Counted from the first letter of the stretch, positions 1 through 11,589 are shown. The stretch is 64,000 bases of DNA from Neoceratodus forsteri (GCA_016271365.2 CM057456.1:662435501-662499500); one strand, 5' to 3'. Translations and numbers: made by a program. Notes: generated by a model not told the origin, from the sequence alone.

Positions 1-1320
1 ATGGTAAAACTGCCATTCACCACAACTGCACATCATGTGCAGTTGCAGCACCACTGCCAGCATTGGCAACAAAAATACCTGCCTCTCACCCTCCCACTGC
101 TGCTGTCCTCCCCAATCCCTCTGTTCCCGTCTCTGCCCCAACATCGGGGTTCCCAATCCCTGTGTCGACATTATGTAGCTCCCTCACTTGTGGCACACTG
201 GGAGCCCACCCCAGTTTGCCCAAATGTAATTTTTCCCCACCCTCTGCTGATGTCGGGTGTCCAATTTCTGTGTTGGCATCATGTACTCACCTCCCCACTC
301 ATGTGGCACACTGGAAGCCCACCCCAGTGTGCCCAAATGTCTGTTTTTTTTGTTTGTTTGTTAAATCCAGGTCATTTCTGAAAATGGGCTTTGGCTCAGT
401 ATACTTACCTGGTAAATAAAGTAAATGAATAAATAAATAAAGAAAACCATCCTCCGATGTGTTTTTTATTTTCTGTAAAAAAGAAAATGGTCTCTCATCA
501 TCGCCCCAGTTATCCTGCCACAGCCCCATCCACCCATTGAACACCCACCTCCCCACACCACCCCTTACCCCATACTTACCTCTGGAAGTTGGCACTGTCA
601 TCTTCTCTGAACTGGAACATGTCTGCACTCTTCAAAGCCGAACCGCAAACTGAAGAATCAAAGGTAAGCATGGTATAATGCCATTCATTGGGGTTTTCAA
701 CTTATGCTGATAAATCAGCCATTTGTTTTGGAATTTTGGCCCCAAATTTTCAACATGGGGTTCTTGGGAGCCCGTCTTGTGAAAGCTTTCACTGTCATTT
801 CATTACTCTGTCCCGAAAGGTGATTTTGTGGTTGCTGTGCAGAATCACCTTTCAGGACCTATTCATGAAATGACAGTGGCACTGATCATGAGATGGGGTC
901 CCAAAATATGCTGCAAATTTGGTGAAAAAAATTCCAAAAAATTACTGTGTTATGAGGTGCTGATGAGCAGTTTCTACGCATGCTCCTAACTTTGGCAAGT
1001 TTTAATATTTTCACTCCACATTTTCAACATTGCCATTTTTGTACACCTTCTTTTTACCAGTACAGCTGTCATTTATCATATCCTACCCAAAATGTGTTTT
1101 CACACCTGTGGCAGAGAATGGCACAGTTGCTCTGCAAAATCACCTTTCAGGAGACGTGAACAAAATTACACTGGCACTCTTCATGAGGAGGGGGTCCCAA
1201 AAAGGCTATGTTGAAAATTTGGTGCAACACCTCCAGAAATTGGCCAAGTTACACCCGGGCATTTAATAATTTCTACGTGCACGTGTAACTTTGCTCACTT
1301 GGCAGCTTATCACAGCCCTA
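1..1320 (+). mobile_element. Stem-loop array element, copy A (5' end outside window)
   Basis: This is one of three diverged copies in the window (others at 17003-19352 and 32198-33950) that share the same order of blocks. Visible blocks are a GC-rich region with imperfect hairpins around 134-290, a segment containing TGCACTCTTCAAAGCCGAAC near 625 followed by GGTAAGC at 663-669, a palindrome at about 812-866 (arms CGAAAGGTGATT and AATCACCTTTC), and a unit containing ACAGCTGTCATTTATCATAT near 1060. No long open frame is shared among the copies, so it looks non-coding and non-autonomous. I do not recognise the family. The right border near 1320 is where similarity to the other copies fades and is approximate. 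Confidence 0.55.
366..446 (+). repeat. Solo LINE/SINE-type 3' tail
   Basis: About 75 bp ending in ACTTACCTGGTAAATAAAG and a (TAAA)-rich run resembles the 3' tails of the SINEs at 18403 and 44104 and the reverse complement of those at 25475 and 55268. Copy C at the equivalent place has only a shorter TAAATAAAG stretch, so this is probably a small insertion inside copy A. Confidence 0.4.
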
Positions 1321-4300
1321 TCAGCTCTGGCCAGAGTTTGTTTTTGCTAACTACATACCTGTGATATGTCCAACTTGCTTAAGAGGGAGATTTGTGTCAA
1401 ATTAGTAGGGAGATTGGCCTGCTAGTAGGGAGATGTTGTAATGTCATGAGTTTGTCCTCAAATAGCCTCACAAAAATAAGGAAGAAAGTATTTAAAAACA
1501 TTTAATATATTTCATTTTGTCAAGAATAAGCACTAAAAAGAATCAACAACTAGTTGTACAAAGTTATCACTTGCATTGTTCATCACTTATTTAATTTTTA
1601 TGTGTCTTTATCTGCCAAAAAAACAAAACATGAATGGATATTTTGGATAGAATTTTACTTAAGCAGGAGATTTTGTTTCCCGGGAGGGAGGGAGGGAGTG
1701 CAGTCAAAAAACCAGGAGTTTCCTTCGAAAAGAGGGAGATATCACATGTATGTAACTAGCTCTTTTTTCCAGGTATCTTCTCTGAAACCACAGTTAATAA
1801 TCAGCTATGTAGAGACTGCTTACTATGTCTTAAGTTACTTGTTCCCTCTGCAGTGACAGCCTGTCACTAAATAAATAGAATACACACAATAAAGTAAAGC
1901 TAGATTAGATGGTGAGTATTTCAAATTATGTTACAACTAACTGTCATTGTTGTGTAGCATGTGGGAGGTGTGGCACATGTGAAAGTTACTTTTTTTTATT
2001 TTACAGCTTGAGTTGCAGTGCTGTGGGACTGATATAGCACAGCTCGATGCCAGAGGGTTGCGCTTCTATTTGGCACACATTTTAATCTGAAACTCTCAGT
2101 GTGAATGGCTGGCAGCCATAGCTGAAGGTATGTCCAGTTCTCTAGGGCTCCACAATAGCCCATTATAATGAACTGAACTGCGAGGATAGCATTTGTGATG
2201 AACCCAATTCATAGGATGGCATGTTATCTTATGAATTAGGTTTGTCATTGTGCTGGAATGCATTTTTATATGTACTGGTTATGAACGACACTTGTATAAG
2301 ATATTACCTTGCAAAGTAGGGTATGTCACAATGCATACCAATCAGACTGCAGCTTCCACAATGCTGATGACATCACAATATCTAAGTACAGCACTGAAGC
2401 TAGCAGTTGAAATCAAACAGAAACAATTACATCTTTAAAGAGGCATAACTAGTATAACCAGTAAACTGATGTTCAAATTGAATATATAATGGTCTAACCC
2501 AAATCACATCATTTGTGTGGGGCAGGACTTTCTTAACTCACTTGTGGCTCTGCCACTTATAAGTTATGATCCTGCTCTTTTACATGAGAAGATAAATTGC
2601 ATATTTTGAGTCTGCTAATTTTTATATAGATATTTACAGCAAAGCAGTTTAACAGACATAAACATAAACAAAACTATAACAACCCCTCCTACTAGGACAG
2701 GGAGGTAGTTGGGTACTAGTAGGTGCCATGCTAAGACTGACATATGTGCTTCAGTCTGGCAGGAGTTAATGCCAGTAGGAGGAGCTTAGACATAGTTTAG
2801 CCTAGGGAGGACAGTCAGACAATAGAGTTTATGTCTAGCAGTCAGAACAGACAGGCAGAATAGACCTCCAAGTGACCATCTTATGGGTCTGGGAGACTTT
2901 GGACCCCCAACTGGGAAATTGACCAACATGTATTGGGACCACCAGGAATGTGTGGGGATCGGGGGGGTTCTCTCTCAAGGGGAGCTCCCTGATGGCTGGT
3001 GGGATTGAAAATGGTTCCTCTGAAGCTCAGAGTGAAACTCTGGAGGGGGCATTGTCAGCTGGTGCCTGTGCCAAGTAAGATGGCACAGGAAAAAGCATGT
3101 GAAAGACCTAAAGTGAAGAGTAGCTCTTGTAAATTAGGAGATGACCATTCTCCAGGCTTGAAGGGTCCAGAGGCTGAGGGACCCCAGATCATGAAGCTAC
3201 CACAAGCTTTGGGGATGCCAGGTATTAGCAGGCATGCTGGCCTAACCTGTCTACGCAAACTGGAGATGTGTTTTGGGAATCCTGCATGGCTGTACATCAC
3301 ATAATGTAAAGAAAGTTACACTGCAGTTTAAAGAATGAGTTTAATTTGCCTGACCTTCATGGCTATAATGTAATGCTTTTATTTTCATAAAGAGTTCCCT
3401 TGTAGAGCTGGGAGGGAAGCCGTTGTTAGTGGAGCATTGTGGTTGCTAATGCTTTGCACAGTTATACTAAACATTTATGCTGACTCTGGATTTTACAGCT
3501 ACAAGCTTTAAGGGGATATCTCAGAGAAGTAGCAGATCTCCTCAGTCTTACACACAGGCCAGAAAGAACAGAGAGACAGCTTAAAGGTCACTGGTTAAGT
3601 GACGTTAAAGTTGATTGTCTCCTAGGAGCTAGATGTGGGAGTTGCGAGCGAAATATGGTTAACATGCACTGTCATATGTGGGTCTTGTTTGCCTCAGTGA
3701 TGTTCCGTAAAGGAAAATATTACCAAGACTGGGGAAACCTTAAATTTAATTGCTGTTATGAGGTGCAAAGATAGTAGAGTCCCTCTCACTAATGTAGAAC
3801 TTATGCAAAATATTGACTGTTTGCTGTGCAGAATGAATTGGGTCCCTGGACCTTGCTGTAAATAAGTATGAACTTAATCAATTTCTTGGTAAAATGTGAC
3901 GTGTGCTGCAACACTATCTCAATTATTTCTTTATTGGGTCCCAAGATGCAAAACATGTAGCCCCATGTTAAAGTCAGGATCCAGGACCAAATATAAGTAT
4001 TCGCTAAGTGGGACTCCTCCCATCCAGCACAATCCCTGCACAGGGAAAGTCCTGGGGCATCACCCATGGACAAATATGAGTGTCCACCCACATAGTCTGG
4101 TGGTCTAGCTAGGGCAGCCAGGGGTGAGGAGGTCGCAGGACGAGGGGCACAGACAACAAAAAGCAATCCATTTTTACATTACACGTCAAACACTCGGAGA
4201 CCATAATTATTGCACTGTTCCTGATTTAGAGTCCAGTAAGCAGTCAGAAATAAACATTCAATGAAAACATACTGAAAAAGGTGGAATTTGACACCATTTT

Positions 4301-4634
4301 TAAACAGCCTGCTGTGGATGAACTTCCAAGACTGATAACAAGCACATTACAAATTGTAGGAGCAGCCTCTGAAATTGCCATATCCCCAGACTGCTTAAGG
4401 CATGAACTGGAGATAGCCAACAGATAAGCCTTGGTGAAGAGGAGTTGTCTGCCTGGCATATATAAGACCAAGAAAGCATTAAGGTTTTCCAGGCCCAAAA
4501 CATTCATATGCATAGATGGATGTAGTAGTGTATACTTCCCCCATATCCTGACAAAATGTATGATATCAAGAGTTTATCTGTGGATCAAGCAATTTAAAAC
4601 ACCTAGTCAGACGCATAATATACACCGATGCCTG
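1321..4634. other. No gene recognised (3.3 kb)
   Basis: The open frames here are short and resemble nothing I know. A G-rich patch (repeated GGGAG) lies near 1685-1700. Positions 2690-3080 are GC-richer and could be part of an old LTR or leader, but I see no paired LTR, PBS or coding domain. No tRNA or rRNA structure was seen. Confidence 0.4.
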
Positions 4635-5095
4635 GGATGTGGTTGGACTTTGATAAAATTGGTATAACTGAAACCTGGTGGGTGGAAGGTGATGAATAGG
4701 GTAGGCAGCTGTAGGGCTGCAGATTCTACAGGTGTGATAGGAAAGGAAGGAAATGGGGGGGGGTGCACTGTTTGTTAATATGATAACACCATGAGTACAG
4801 AACTTGATGACACAAGATCACAGGACTCCACAACTGAGAGTCTGTGGGTTAACTCATTTGCTGCCGGTAGCCATTTTGGGTTGAATCCAGCAATGGATGG
4901 TTCCAACACCATATAAGTCTATGGGAACAAATGTGAAAGCAAAGTAGGAAAACCATTGCTGACTGCAGAAATCTGCTATAAACCAACAGACACTTAACAC
5001 AGTATCAAAAGGGGAGTTGGCTACAGAAACTGATAGAGGAGCAGCTAAGGGAGACATGCTTATTATGGGGGACTTTAGCTATATGGGCAGTAGGA
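4635..5095 (+). mobile_element. CR1-like LINE, endonuclease fragment
   Basis: A plus-strand frame near 4645-4690 reads KIGITETWWVEGDE, the conserved apurinic-endonuclease motif of CR1/L2-group LINEs. Further on, 5017-5080 reads RGAAKGDMLIMGDF, the strongly conserved GDFN-type motif at the end of the same domain. The segment between them has stops and roughly 60 bp that do not fit, so this is a decayed, 5'- and 3'-truncated fragment. Confidence 0.7.
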
Positions 5096-5345
5096 ACTGT
5101 GATCACATCTTAACAACCATAGGGCCTAAGCTCAGCTTTTTCTACAGATCTAAATGCTGCCTCAGTTCTAATGTGAGGAAGCAGGTGGTCTCCCACATCA
5201 TGCTCCCTTCCAATGACTATGGAGACATCATATACCGCTGTGTAAACAAAAACACTCTGTTGCCCCTGGATAGAAGGTTCATCCTCTCCTATGGACGGTG
5301 TACCCACATCATTGTCTGCTATATGACCAGCCTAACAGGGTAAGT
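5096..5345 (+). mobile_element. L2/Rex1-like LINE, C-terminal reverse transcriptase region
   Basis: The plus-strand frame includes LSFFYRSKCCLSSNVRKQVV, SNDYGDIIYRC and GRCTHIIVCYMTSLTG. These match the pattern after the RT palm in L2/Rex1-clade LINEs (FxFRNKSCF, LDYGDxxY, THHCxLY). It abuts the CR1 endonuclease fragment without a gap, so this is a junction of two unrelated LINEs. A GTAAGT follows the last motif but is probably chance. Confidence 0.65.
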
Positions 5346-5847
5346 CTCTCAGCTGGTTTTCTTTATTGTACAGCTGTGCACAGAGAAAAGCCCATGTGTA
5401 TCTGCTAGCCCTTCTCACACAGTCAAGCAGTGCCCACTCACTCCATTCAACAGCAGCACTTGCCTCCTAAGTTTCCAGGATCAGTCATGAATTTGGTGGG
5501 AAGGCATTTGTATCAGCAGCACCAGGCACCTGATTAAAACTCCCTCTCCAGCTGAGGAATGCTTCTAGCCTGCAAGTGTTCAAGTCCAGCCTTTCTAGCC
5601 ACCTTAGAATGTACTGTATTTGGTATGGTCCAGAATCTCCTCTCTTTGGCTATGATCATGTGTATAACAATGTTCATGCTCTTTGTTTGTTGTGATCCCT
5701 CTTTGTTAACTTGCTTTGATTACTGTTTCAGTGTACTTACCTTTACAGTTTTTTAGCCTGTTTGTAACTATTCTTGCTGGGCTATAGCTCCCTGTTGACT
5801 GCAGCTATCCTCCCTGGGACCGCCATGAAAATGAGATACTGCATTTT
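5346..5847. other. No gene recognised
   Basis: About 500 bp of unique-looking sequence with short open frames only. No motif, repeat unit or RNA structure was recognised. Confidence 0.4.
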
Positions 5848-6035
5848 TCTTTAGTAACCTAATAAGGCCCACTGGGCACAATTGCTTGCTTTCAGGGGTG
5901 ACCCGTGAGCACTGGGGAGTCATACAGTATGCAAGTGAAGGATGCGGGGATCAAATACAGGTCTACTTTAGGTACTAATATCATTTTAAACTCATTGCTC
6001 TAACCTTCTACTGCTGGCCCTAATGGGGATCTCTC
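5848..6035 (-). mobile_element. MIR/CORE-like SINE, reverse orientation
   Basis: The reverse complement shows a degraded tRNA-like head at the right end and the segment CATACTGTATGACTCCCCAG, equivalent to the MIR/CORE motif around TGTGTGACC...AAGTCACTTAAC. It aligns by eye with the better copies at 25475-25858 and 55268-55482, including the tail block reading GCCCAGTGGGCCTTATTAG. Confidence 0.5.
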
Positions 6036-6461
6036 ATGAGGTTATCCTGGTTTAGAGTAATTTCAAATAAATAAATAAAAGGTATCAAATCACCCATTTT
6101 GTTAAAATAAATAAACAGAGATGCAGATCAGGGTGCAGACAGGAAGCAACATTTCTCAAACTGCTATCAGACTACAACCTATCAGCATGTTACCTATCCA
6201 ACGCATTTCATTTTTATTTTTAACCAGGAAATGAACTGAGGCAATGATCTGTTTCAGTCATGTCTGATATAAAATAATAACAAGCATAAAACTTTAAGTT
6301 ACAATACAGAGTGAGTATACAATAGAAAATTTACAACAAACAGGGAACATTATTACCTGTGCATTCCGATGGTGCCACAAAAGTAAGTTTTAGGATGGCC
6401 TTGAAACAGGAAGGATTTCAGTCAATGCTGACAAAAGGAGACAGACCGTTCAATATACAGT
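6036..6461. other. No gene; scraps of (TAAA)-type SINE/LINE tails
   Basis: There is an AAATAAATAAATAAAAGG run near 6068. A reverse tail-like stretch (TTTATTTTTAACCAGGAAAT) lies near 6212. The rest is not recognised. Confidence 0.35.
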
Positions 6462-6744
6462 ATTAGGGTCCAACCAAGAAGAACATTTGTCAACGTGCAG
6501 TTTTTTCCCTGCCTATTGTATTACCGCAGATCCTACTTGATCTCTGGCCCATTCACTCACCCCCCTCCTTTCCCTTTTCCTAAGATTCCCTTATGCTTAT
6601 CCCATGCATTCTTGAATCCCACCACTGTTTTCACCCTACCACCTCTGCTGGAAGACTGTTCCAGGAATCCAACGCTCTTTCTGTGAAGAAGTACTTTCTC
6701 ACATCTCTCCTGTATCTACCCCTTCCAGTTTCTTATCATGCCCC
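6462..6744 (-). mobile_element. CR1 LINE block 1 (3'-terminal part, left of the Gypsy insertion)
   Basis: This is the reverse complement of the end of a CR1 ORF2 and 3' region. It matches the equivalent parts of the CR1 copies at 47345-48020 and 50890-51000 (a CCACCTCTGCTGG block, then a block on cast-iron spacing to CTTCCAGTTTCTTATCATG). It stops at the CCCC target site at 6741-6744 and resumes at 15520 with CCCCCTTGTTCTTGAGCACC. The copy at 47980-48025 preserves that junction uninterrupted (CATGCCCCCTTGTTC). Confidence 0.8.
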
Positions 6745-7060
6745 TATAACCCCTAGGTGGCGCTATCCCAAGGGCTACTACCCCTGCCAGCTTAGCTAGT
6801 TGCAGGTTAAGGGACCTGTGTACTGAAATGGGTGCCTCCACCCAGAAGATAGGGTTGTTAGTAACAAGGCTAACCTGGGTACAGCCCTCTGGGACACTGT
6901 AACCCCCCTGTTTCCCCTCTAGTGGCCTAGACAATATGCAACAAACACTTTCACAGTAGCCCCTATTCAGCATACAAATCCCCACACTGTTTGCACTTAC
7001 CACCAGGGCAGGTTCCACCAGTTCGACCCTGCACAGCAAATACACAATAACATTACTATA
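6745..7060 (-). repeat. 3' LTR remnant of Gypsy copy 1 (most of the LTR deleted)
   Basis: The first ~290 bp match 13536-13815 closely, including the CTAGTGGCCTAGACAATATG block. A ~29 bp segment present in the right LTR (13811-13840) is missing here. The other ~1.65 kb of the LTR is also missing and the sequence passes straight into pol. In minus orientation the lost part is the U3 side plus the polypurine tract. Confidence 0.8.
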
Positions 7061-7064
7061 CTTC

Positions 7065-7655
7065 TCATGTAATAGTTTCTTGTACTTTGAATAACCTAGA
7101 TGGGGCAGGGACATCACGTTCTGAGGGTAAAACAATCTTAGATGTGGCAGACAGGCTCAGTTTGGGCAGTGAGCTCTTGGAAATGTAAACATCCTTATGA
7201 ACAACATTGAGAGGCAAATCCACAGGCCTCCCAGGGGAGTCACAGCTAAAGCACATCACTAGCTTGACAGCTCGCCTAGACTTTCTTGGGGGAACAGACA
7301 CAGATTCTGGGCGGTCAACACTGGCATGAGTTTCTTCTCCTGTAGTGAGGGATGCCTCTGCACTGGTTGAAATGTCCGGCTTAAGAACACTATCAGCTCT
7401 AGGCTCTGTAGACTCTGTCTCCACAATACTTTGCTCATTATTATCTTCTGAAGAGGGCCCAGGTTCCTCATTCTGAGGAGACTCTGGCACAGTTAGACTT
7501 TGCGCCACTGAAGGGTTGCTGTCAACACTTTCATATTGTTCTTCAAGTTCTGGTATGTCACCAAGGAGATTAACCACATCAGATTCCTCCTCGGGCAATT
7601 CAAAAAGTTCTACCAGGCACAAAGATTCTGCTGCTTCCGATGCAACGTTCTGCAC
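7065..7655 (-). pseudogene. Gypsy copy 1 pol, C-terminal extension after integrase
   Basis: An open frame of 196 residues downstream of the integrase GPY-type domain. It is rich in Glu, Ser, Pro and Thr over residues ~10-125 and then has a basic patch (PPRKSRRAVK) and the block PVDLPLNVVHKDVYISKSSL. Copy 2 encodes a recognisable counterpart at 38130-38290 (PIDLPMNVVHK), so the module belongs to the element family. Function is unknown; position alone would allow an envelope-less C-terminal tail involved in chromatin targeting, but nothing shows this. The right end is an artefact of the deletion joining it to the LTR. Confidence 0.6.
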
Positions 7656-7964
7656 TTAACTTTCAGGAGCATTGACTCCAGGGAAGAAGCTGGAGGGTTA
7701 GGCAGTCCTGAGGACCCAGCTTCATCCCCAGTTATACATAGGGTTACCTTGAAACAGTTGACTCAGTTCATAGAAGGGTAATAATAATTGTCACACTCAC
7801 TATCATCAGAGGTGGACTGACAGTCACTATCATTCTGGGCCTGTCGGGGTGGGGGGAAAGCCTTGAGTCTGTAACAGCTGGGGCAGGTTGACTCTGTCTT
7901 TTTTTAGCAGCAGCTCGAGTCACCAGCCCAGGAGAGGCAATGTCTGATGGTTCAGTATCAATGA

Positions 7965-9115
7965 TCACTTGGCCAATAGGTGGTTTCTGTGCATGGCCTT
8001 GACAGCTTTAGAGTCATTCTCAGGGCACACTTTATACACAGATAAATCATTTAGCTTACTGACCATTACATGTAGAAGATGATGCCACCTGTCGGCGATT
8101 TTATGCTTGCCATGCAGTCCCAAGTTATGTAATAGCACTTGATCCCCGGGCAACAACTCTTGGGCCCTTTTACCCATCGATCATATTTATTTATTTATTT
8201 TATTTATTTAGCTTTTGTTGACCGGGTAAGTGCACTAGACAAATTCTGACATATCTGTCTTTGTTATGAAAGTTTCGTTTGGCAGTCATTGTTTGAGCCA
8301 GTTGCTATGCATGGTTCAATTGGGCTTTCAGTTTCTGCACATGTTATAAATAATTCTCAGCTCTGACCCCATCCGGGGAGGCTCCAAAGCAGACATCTAT
8401 AGGCAACTGGGCTTCTCTCTTGAACATGAGGCGATAGGGAGAGAACCCAGTAGCATCACTTTTGGTGCAATTGTAGGCATGTACCAAGGTGCTAATCTGT
8501 TGGCTCCATCTGGACTTGTCTGTGGGATGAAGAGTGCCCAACATATCCAGGAGAGTTCTGTTAAAGTGTTCAGGTTGGGGGTCCCCCTGTGGGTGGTAAG
8601 GAGTAGTTCTAGACTTTCACACCCCCCACAGAGAGAGCATCTCCTTAATCAATCTGCTTTCAAAGTCTCTGCCTTGGTCAGAATGGATCCGCTGGGGGCA
8701 CCATAGTGGACAAAAAATGTTTCCACTAGCACCTTGGCCATGGTAGAGGCCTTTTGATCTTTAGTTGGAAAGGCTTGTGCATACCGTGTAAAATGATCAG
8801 TAACTACCAACTCATTGCCAATGTTCTTTTGGTCAGGTTCTAAGCACAAGAAGTTTATGCAGACTAGTTCCATGGGGGCACTGGTAGTGATGTTGACAAG
8901 TGGGGCAGCTTTCTGTGGCAAAGCTATTCGCTGGAGGCAGCGACTGCAAGTTTTGACATGATTCTCAACATCTGCCCCCATCTTTGGCCAGTAGAATCGG
9001 GATCATACCAGGTCAAGAGTTCTGTCAATACCGAGGTGCTCCATATGATTGTGGAGGGACATCAGTACCAGCTGCTTAAAGGCCATGGGTAGGACCAACT
9101 GTTGCTTGTCTACTT
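7965..9115 (-). pseudogene. Gypsy copy 1 integrase (broken)
   Basis: Zinc-binding region: LHNHMEHLGIDRTLDLV then TCSRC (residues 11-15 of the 8649-8981 frame). Catalytic core: PMELVCINFLCLEP, where the usual Asp before FL is Asn (codon about 8853-8855), then VVTDHFTRYAQAFPTKDQ. The second Asp region is frameshifted near 8660. Downstream are SRWSQQISTLVHAYN and the C-terminal domain LLPGDQVLLHNLGLHGKHK (7965-8177). A SINE tail fragment sits inside the region at 8183-8246. With a substituted catalytic residue, a frameshift and an insertion, it cannot encode a working enzyme. Confidence 0.85.
8183..8246 (-). repeat. SINE 3' tail fragment inserted in integrase
   Basis: The (ATTT)-rich run followed by AGCTTTTGTTGACCGGGTAA and GTGCACTAGACAAA is the exact antisense of the 3' end of the SINEs at 18403-18835 and 44104-44541. 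Only about 60 bp is present, which fits an extremely 5'-truncated insertion primed at the tail. It post-dates the Gypsy insertion. Confidence 0.8.
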
Positions 9116-9117
9116 GA

Positions 9118-10760
9118 TCATGATGATCCACTGTCTCTCTGCATAACAAACTGATCATGCAACTTTAACCTGGGGCCTTCCTTGAAAAATAGAGCAGTTC
9201 GCAAGTCAGGGGAACGCAACTTGGACACATCTTTCCCCGCATGCAGGGTGTCAAGTGCTGGTTGAATCATGGGATCTTGGGATTTAGCCCACTGAATACT
9301 GTCATTATTGAACTGAGGTAGTGTACTAATATCTAAAGCAGAGAAATGGCAATAGGCAGCCGGTATGCAGGTATCAGAAGGGCCCAAGCAATCTACTAGG
9401 CAGTCCACTGTGTCCGCAGACATTTGTTCATCTTTAGCAAATGTTTGGCATAATGCTTTGATGTCAGGTTCAGACAATCTGACCCAGTTGTCCTTGGAAG
9501 CTGGCCTTCATGACAGGGCATCAGCATCAATGTGGTTTAGGCCTGGTCTGTATTCAACAGTATAATCTTAAGTTGATAAGGCAGGAAGCTAACGGTGCCC
9601 AGTGGCATCCAATTTAGCTGAAGTCTGCATATAGGTCAGTGGGTTATTGTCGGTCTTCACTAATATCTTTGCCCCATAGAGGTACTCATGAAACTGGTCA
9701 ACTATGGCCCATTTTAGGGCGACGAATTCCAGCTTGTGGACTGGATCTGATGGGGTCTAGCTCCTACTGGCGAAAGCTGCAGGTCTCAAGCCATCTTCAT
9801 AGTCTTGATATAGCTCAGCCCCAAGGCCCTGCAAACTAGCATCCATATACAGAACATAGGGCTTGGTAGGATCAACATAGGCAAGGACTGGGGCATGGAT
9901 GAGCTGGTATATGACTTCAAAGAATGCTACTTCACATTCGGGTGTCCAACGAGTCCCAAAAGACTCACCTGTTCGAAAATACACTTTTTCTTGTTCTTTG
10001 ATGGCCCCCTTTTTGTATTTGCGGTTGGTAGGGGGGGTAGCCTTGGGTAAGGTTAAGGAGTGGTTGAATCACCTTTGAATAGTCTTTGATGAACCTGTGG
10101 TAGTAGCTGCAGAACCCCAGGAAATACTGTAGCTCTTTTAAGTTATTGGGCTGGGGCCAAGTGGTCAAAGCTTCAACTTTACTGGGATCTGCCTGTATCC
10201 CTTCCATGGACACTATATGTCCCACATATTTCACAGATGTTTGAAAAAACTGGCACTTGTCTATGGATAACTTGAGGCCAAATTCTTCCAATTGATCGAG
10301 GACTTTGAACAGTCTGGTCTCATGTTCCTCCAGCATGCGTCCAAAAACAGTGACATCATCCAAGTACACTAAACATTCCAGCAAGTTCATATCTCCCACC
10401 GCACATTCCATCAATCTCTAGAAGGTGGCAGGGGCACCCGAAATCTCCTGTGGCATTCTCAGAAATTTGTAGAACCCCAAAGAACAGATGAAGGCTGTTT
10501 TTTCATGGTCCTCAGGGGCCATCTGAATCTGATAATATCCACTGCGGAGATCCAGTACTGAGAACCACTGACTACCTTTCAGGCAATCCAGGGCATCCTG
10601 TATTTGTGGCATTGTGTATTGATCTGGGATAGTTTGTCGGTTAAAGGTACGATAGCCCACACACATCCTCATGGATCCATTCTTTTTATGCACCATTACG
10701 ATGGGGGATGCATATGGGCTTCTTGATTCTTGAATAGTGCCAGCAGCGAGCATTTTCTGT
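9118..10760 (-). pseudogene. Gypsy copy 1 reverse transcriptase and RNase H (broken)
   Basis: RT palm: KGSQWFSVLDLRSGYYQIQM (about 10520-10575) holds the first catalytic Asp and LECLVYLDDVTVFGRMLEEH (about 10325-10385) holds the YLDD box at 10355-10366, both intact. The connection region reads YFLGFCSYYHRFIKDYSKV. RNase H begins FGTRWTPECEVAF with VLYMDASLQGLGAELYQD (9757-9984). Frameshifts near 9985-10070 and 9480-9760 and several stops separate the parts. RT would copy the element RNA into DNA in cytoplasmic particles if intact. Confidence 0.88.
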
Positions 10761-10821
10761 AGGTGCCTCCTAACATCATCTATGTCAGCTGGGGCAAGGC
10801 GTCGAGACTCTCTCGAAATGG

Positions 10822-11589
10822 TCAGTCATCGTGCAGGCGTATATTATGCTCAGCACCATGGACACACCCCATGTCCCACTCTTTTAGTGAGAACACTTGG
10901 TCTCTCTGAGCAAGTTTCCTGCTAATTCGGGTCTTCCATTCGGCACACAAAGGGGAATCATTGAAGTCAAGTAAGCCTTGGGTCACTTTCTCCTTTTTGC
11001 TAGAGTACTTGTTACTGGGTAATACTGCAGTGTCTGTGCAGGGTACTGTAGCCAGTGTACATCCCCGGTTCACAAGAACTTCCCCGTCCGACATGTTTCT
11101 CACTTGCACCATCACTCGGCGAGCATAGGCATGGGCACGTGCTGGTAGCATACTGGGCTTAACCATCAACCCCTCTGGCAGCTTCCCTTAACCAGGGGCA
11201 TCTATCATCAATATTTTGTTCTTTACTCCTCTCCTTAGGCGGACTTCTCCATGGATCGTACACTGGGCATTGGGGGCCAACACCAAACAGTCAGGATCCT
11301 TTTTCCACCTTATCCCCACTGGCTTATCTTGGTCCACTTCATCGGGTTTCTGTTGCAAGTCATAAGCCCTTTTGATTAATGCTGGAATTCTTAGGGCCTG
11401 TCCAGTCCATTGCCCTTGTTTCTCATGGCAGAGTTGTGCTAGTCTCCCAAACATGTGGGTGTTTGTTCCAATTAACAGGGGAAATCCATCATACAGTCCG
11501 GTAGGAGGGCACACCAGGGCTAGTGTCTCTACTTGTTCATTTACACCAGTTACAGTCACAGGGAAAGACAGCCAGAGCCGGACATATCC
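10822..11589 (-). pseudogene. Gypsy copy 1 protease-RT linker region
   Basis: Two frames in register (10822-11169 and 11188-11559), separated by one stop, join the protease to RT. Text such as GFPLLIGTNTHMFGRL and APNAQCTIHGEVRLRRGVKN is typical of the region between the aspartic protease and RT in vertebrate Gypsy elements with PNMA-like Gag. The frame stays aligned with gag upstream (12861 down to 10822), supporting an original single gag-pol frame. Confidence 0.7.

Noticed and set aside
2690..3080. Possible retroviral LTR/leader
   Set aside because: No second LTR, PBS or coding domain could be paired with it.
5110..5345. Host exon with splice donor GTAAGT at 5341
   Set aside because: The coding text is L2/Rex1-like RT and the donor-like hexamer directly follows a LINE motif.
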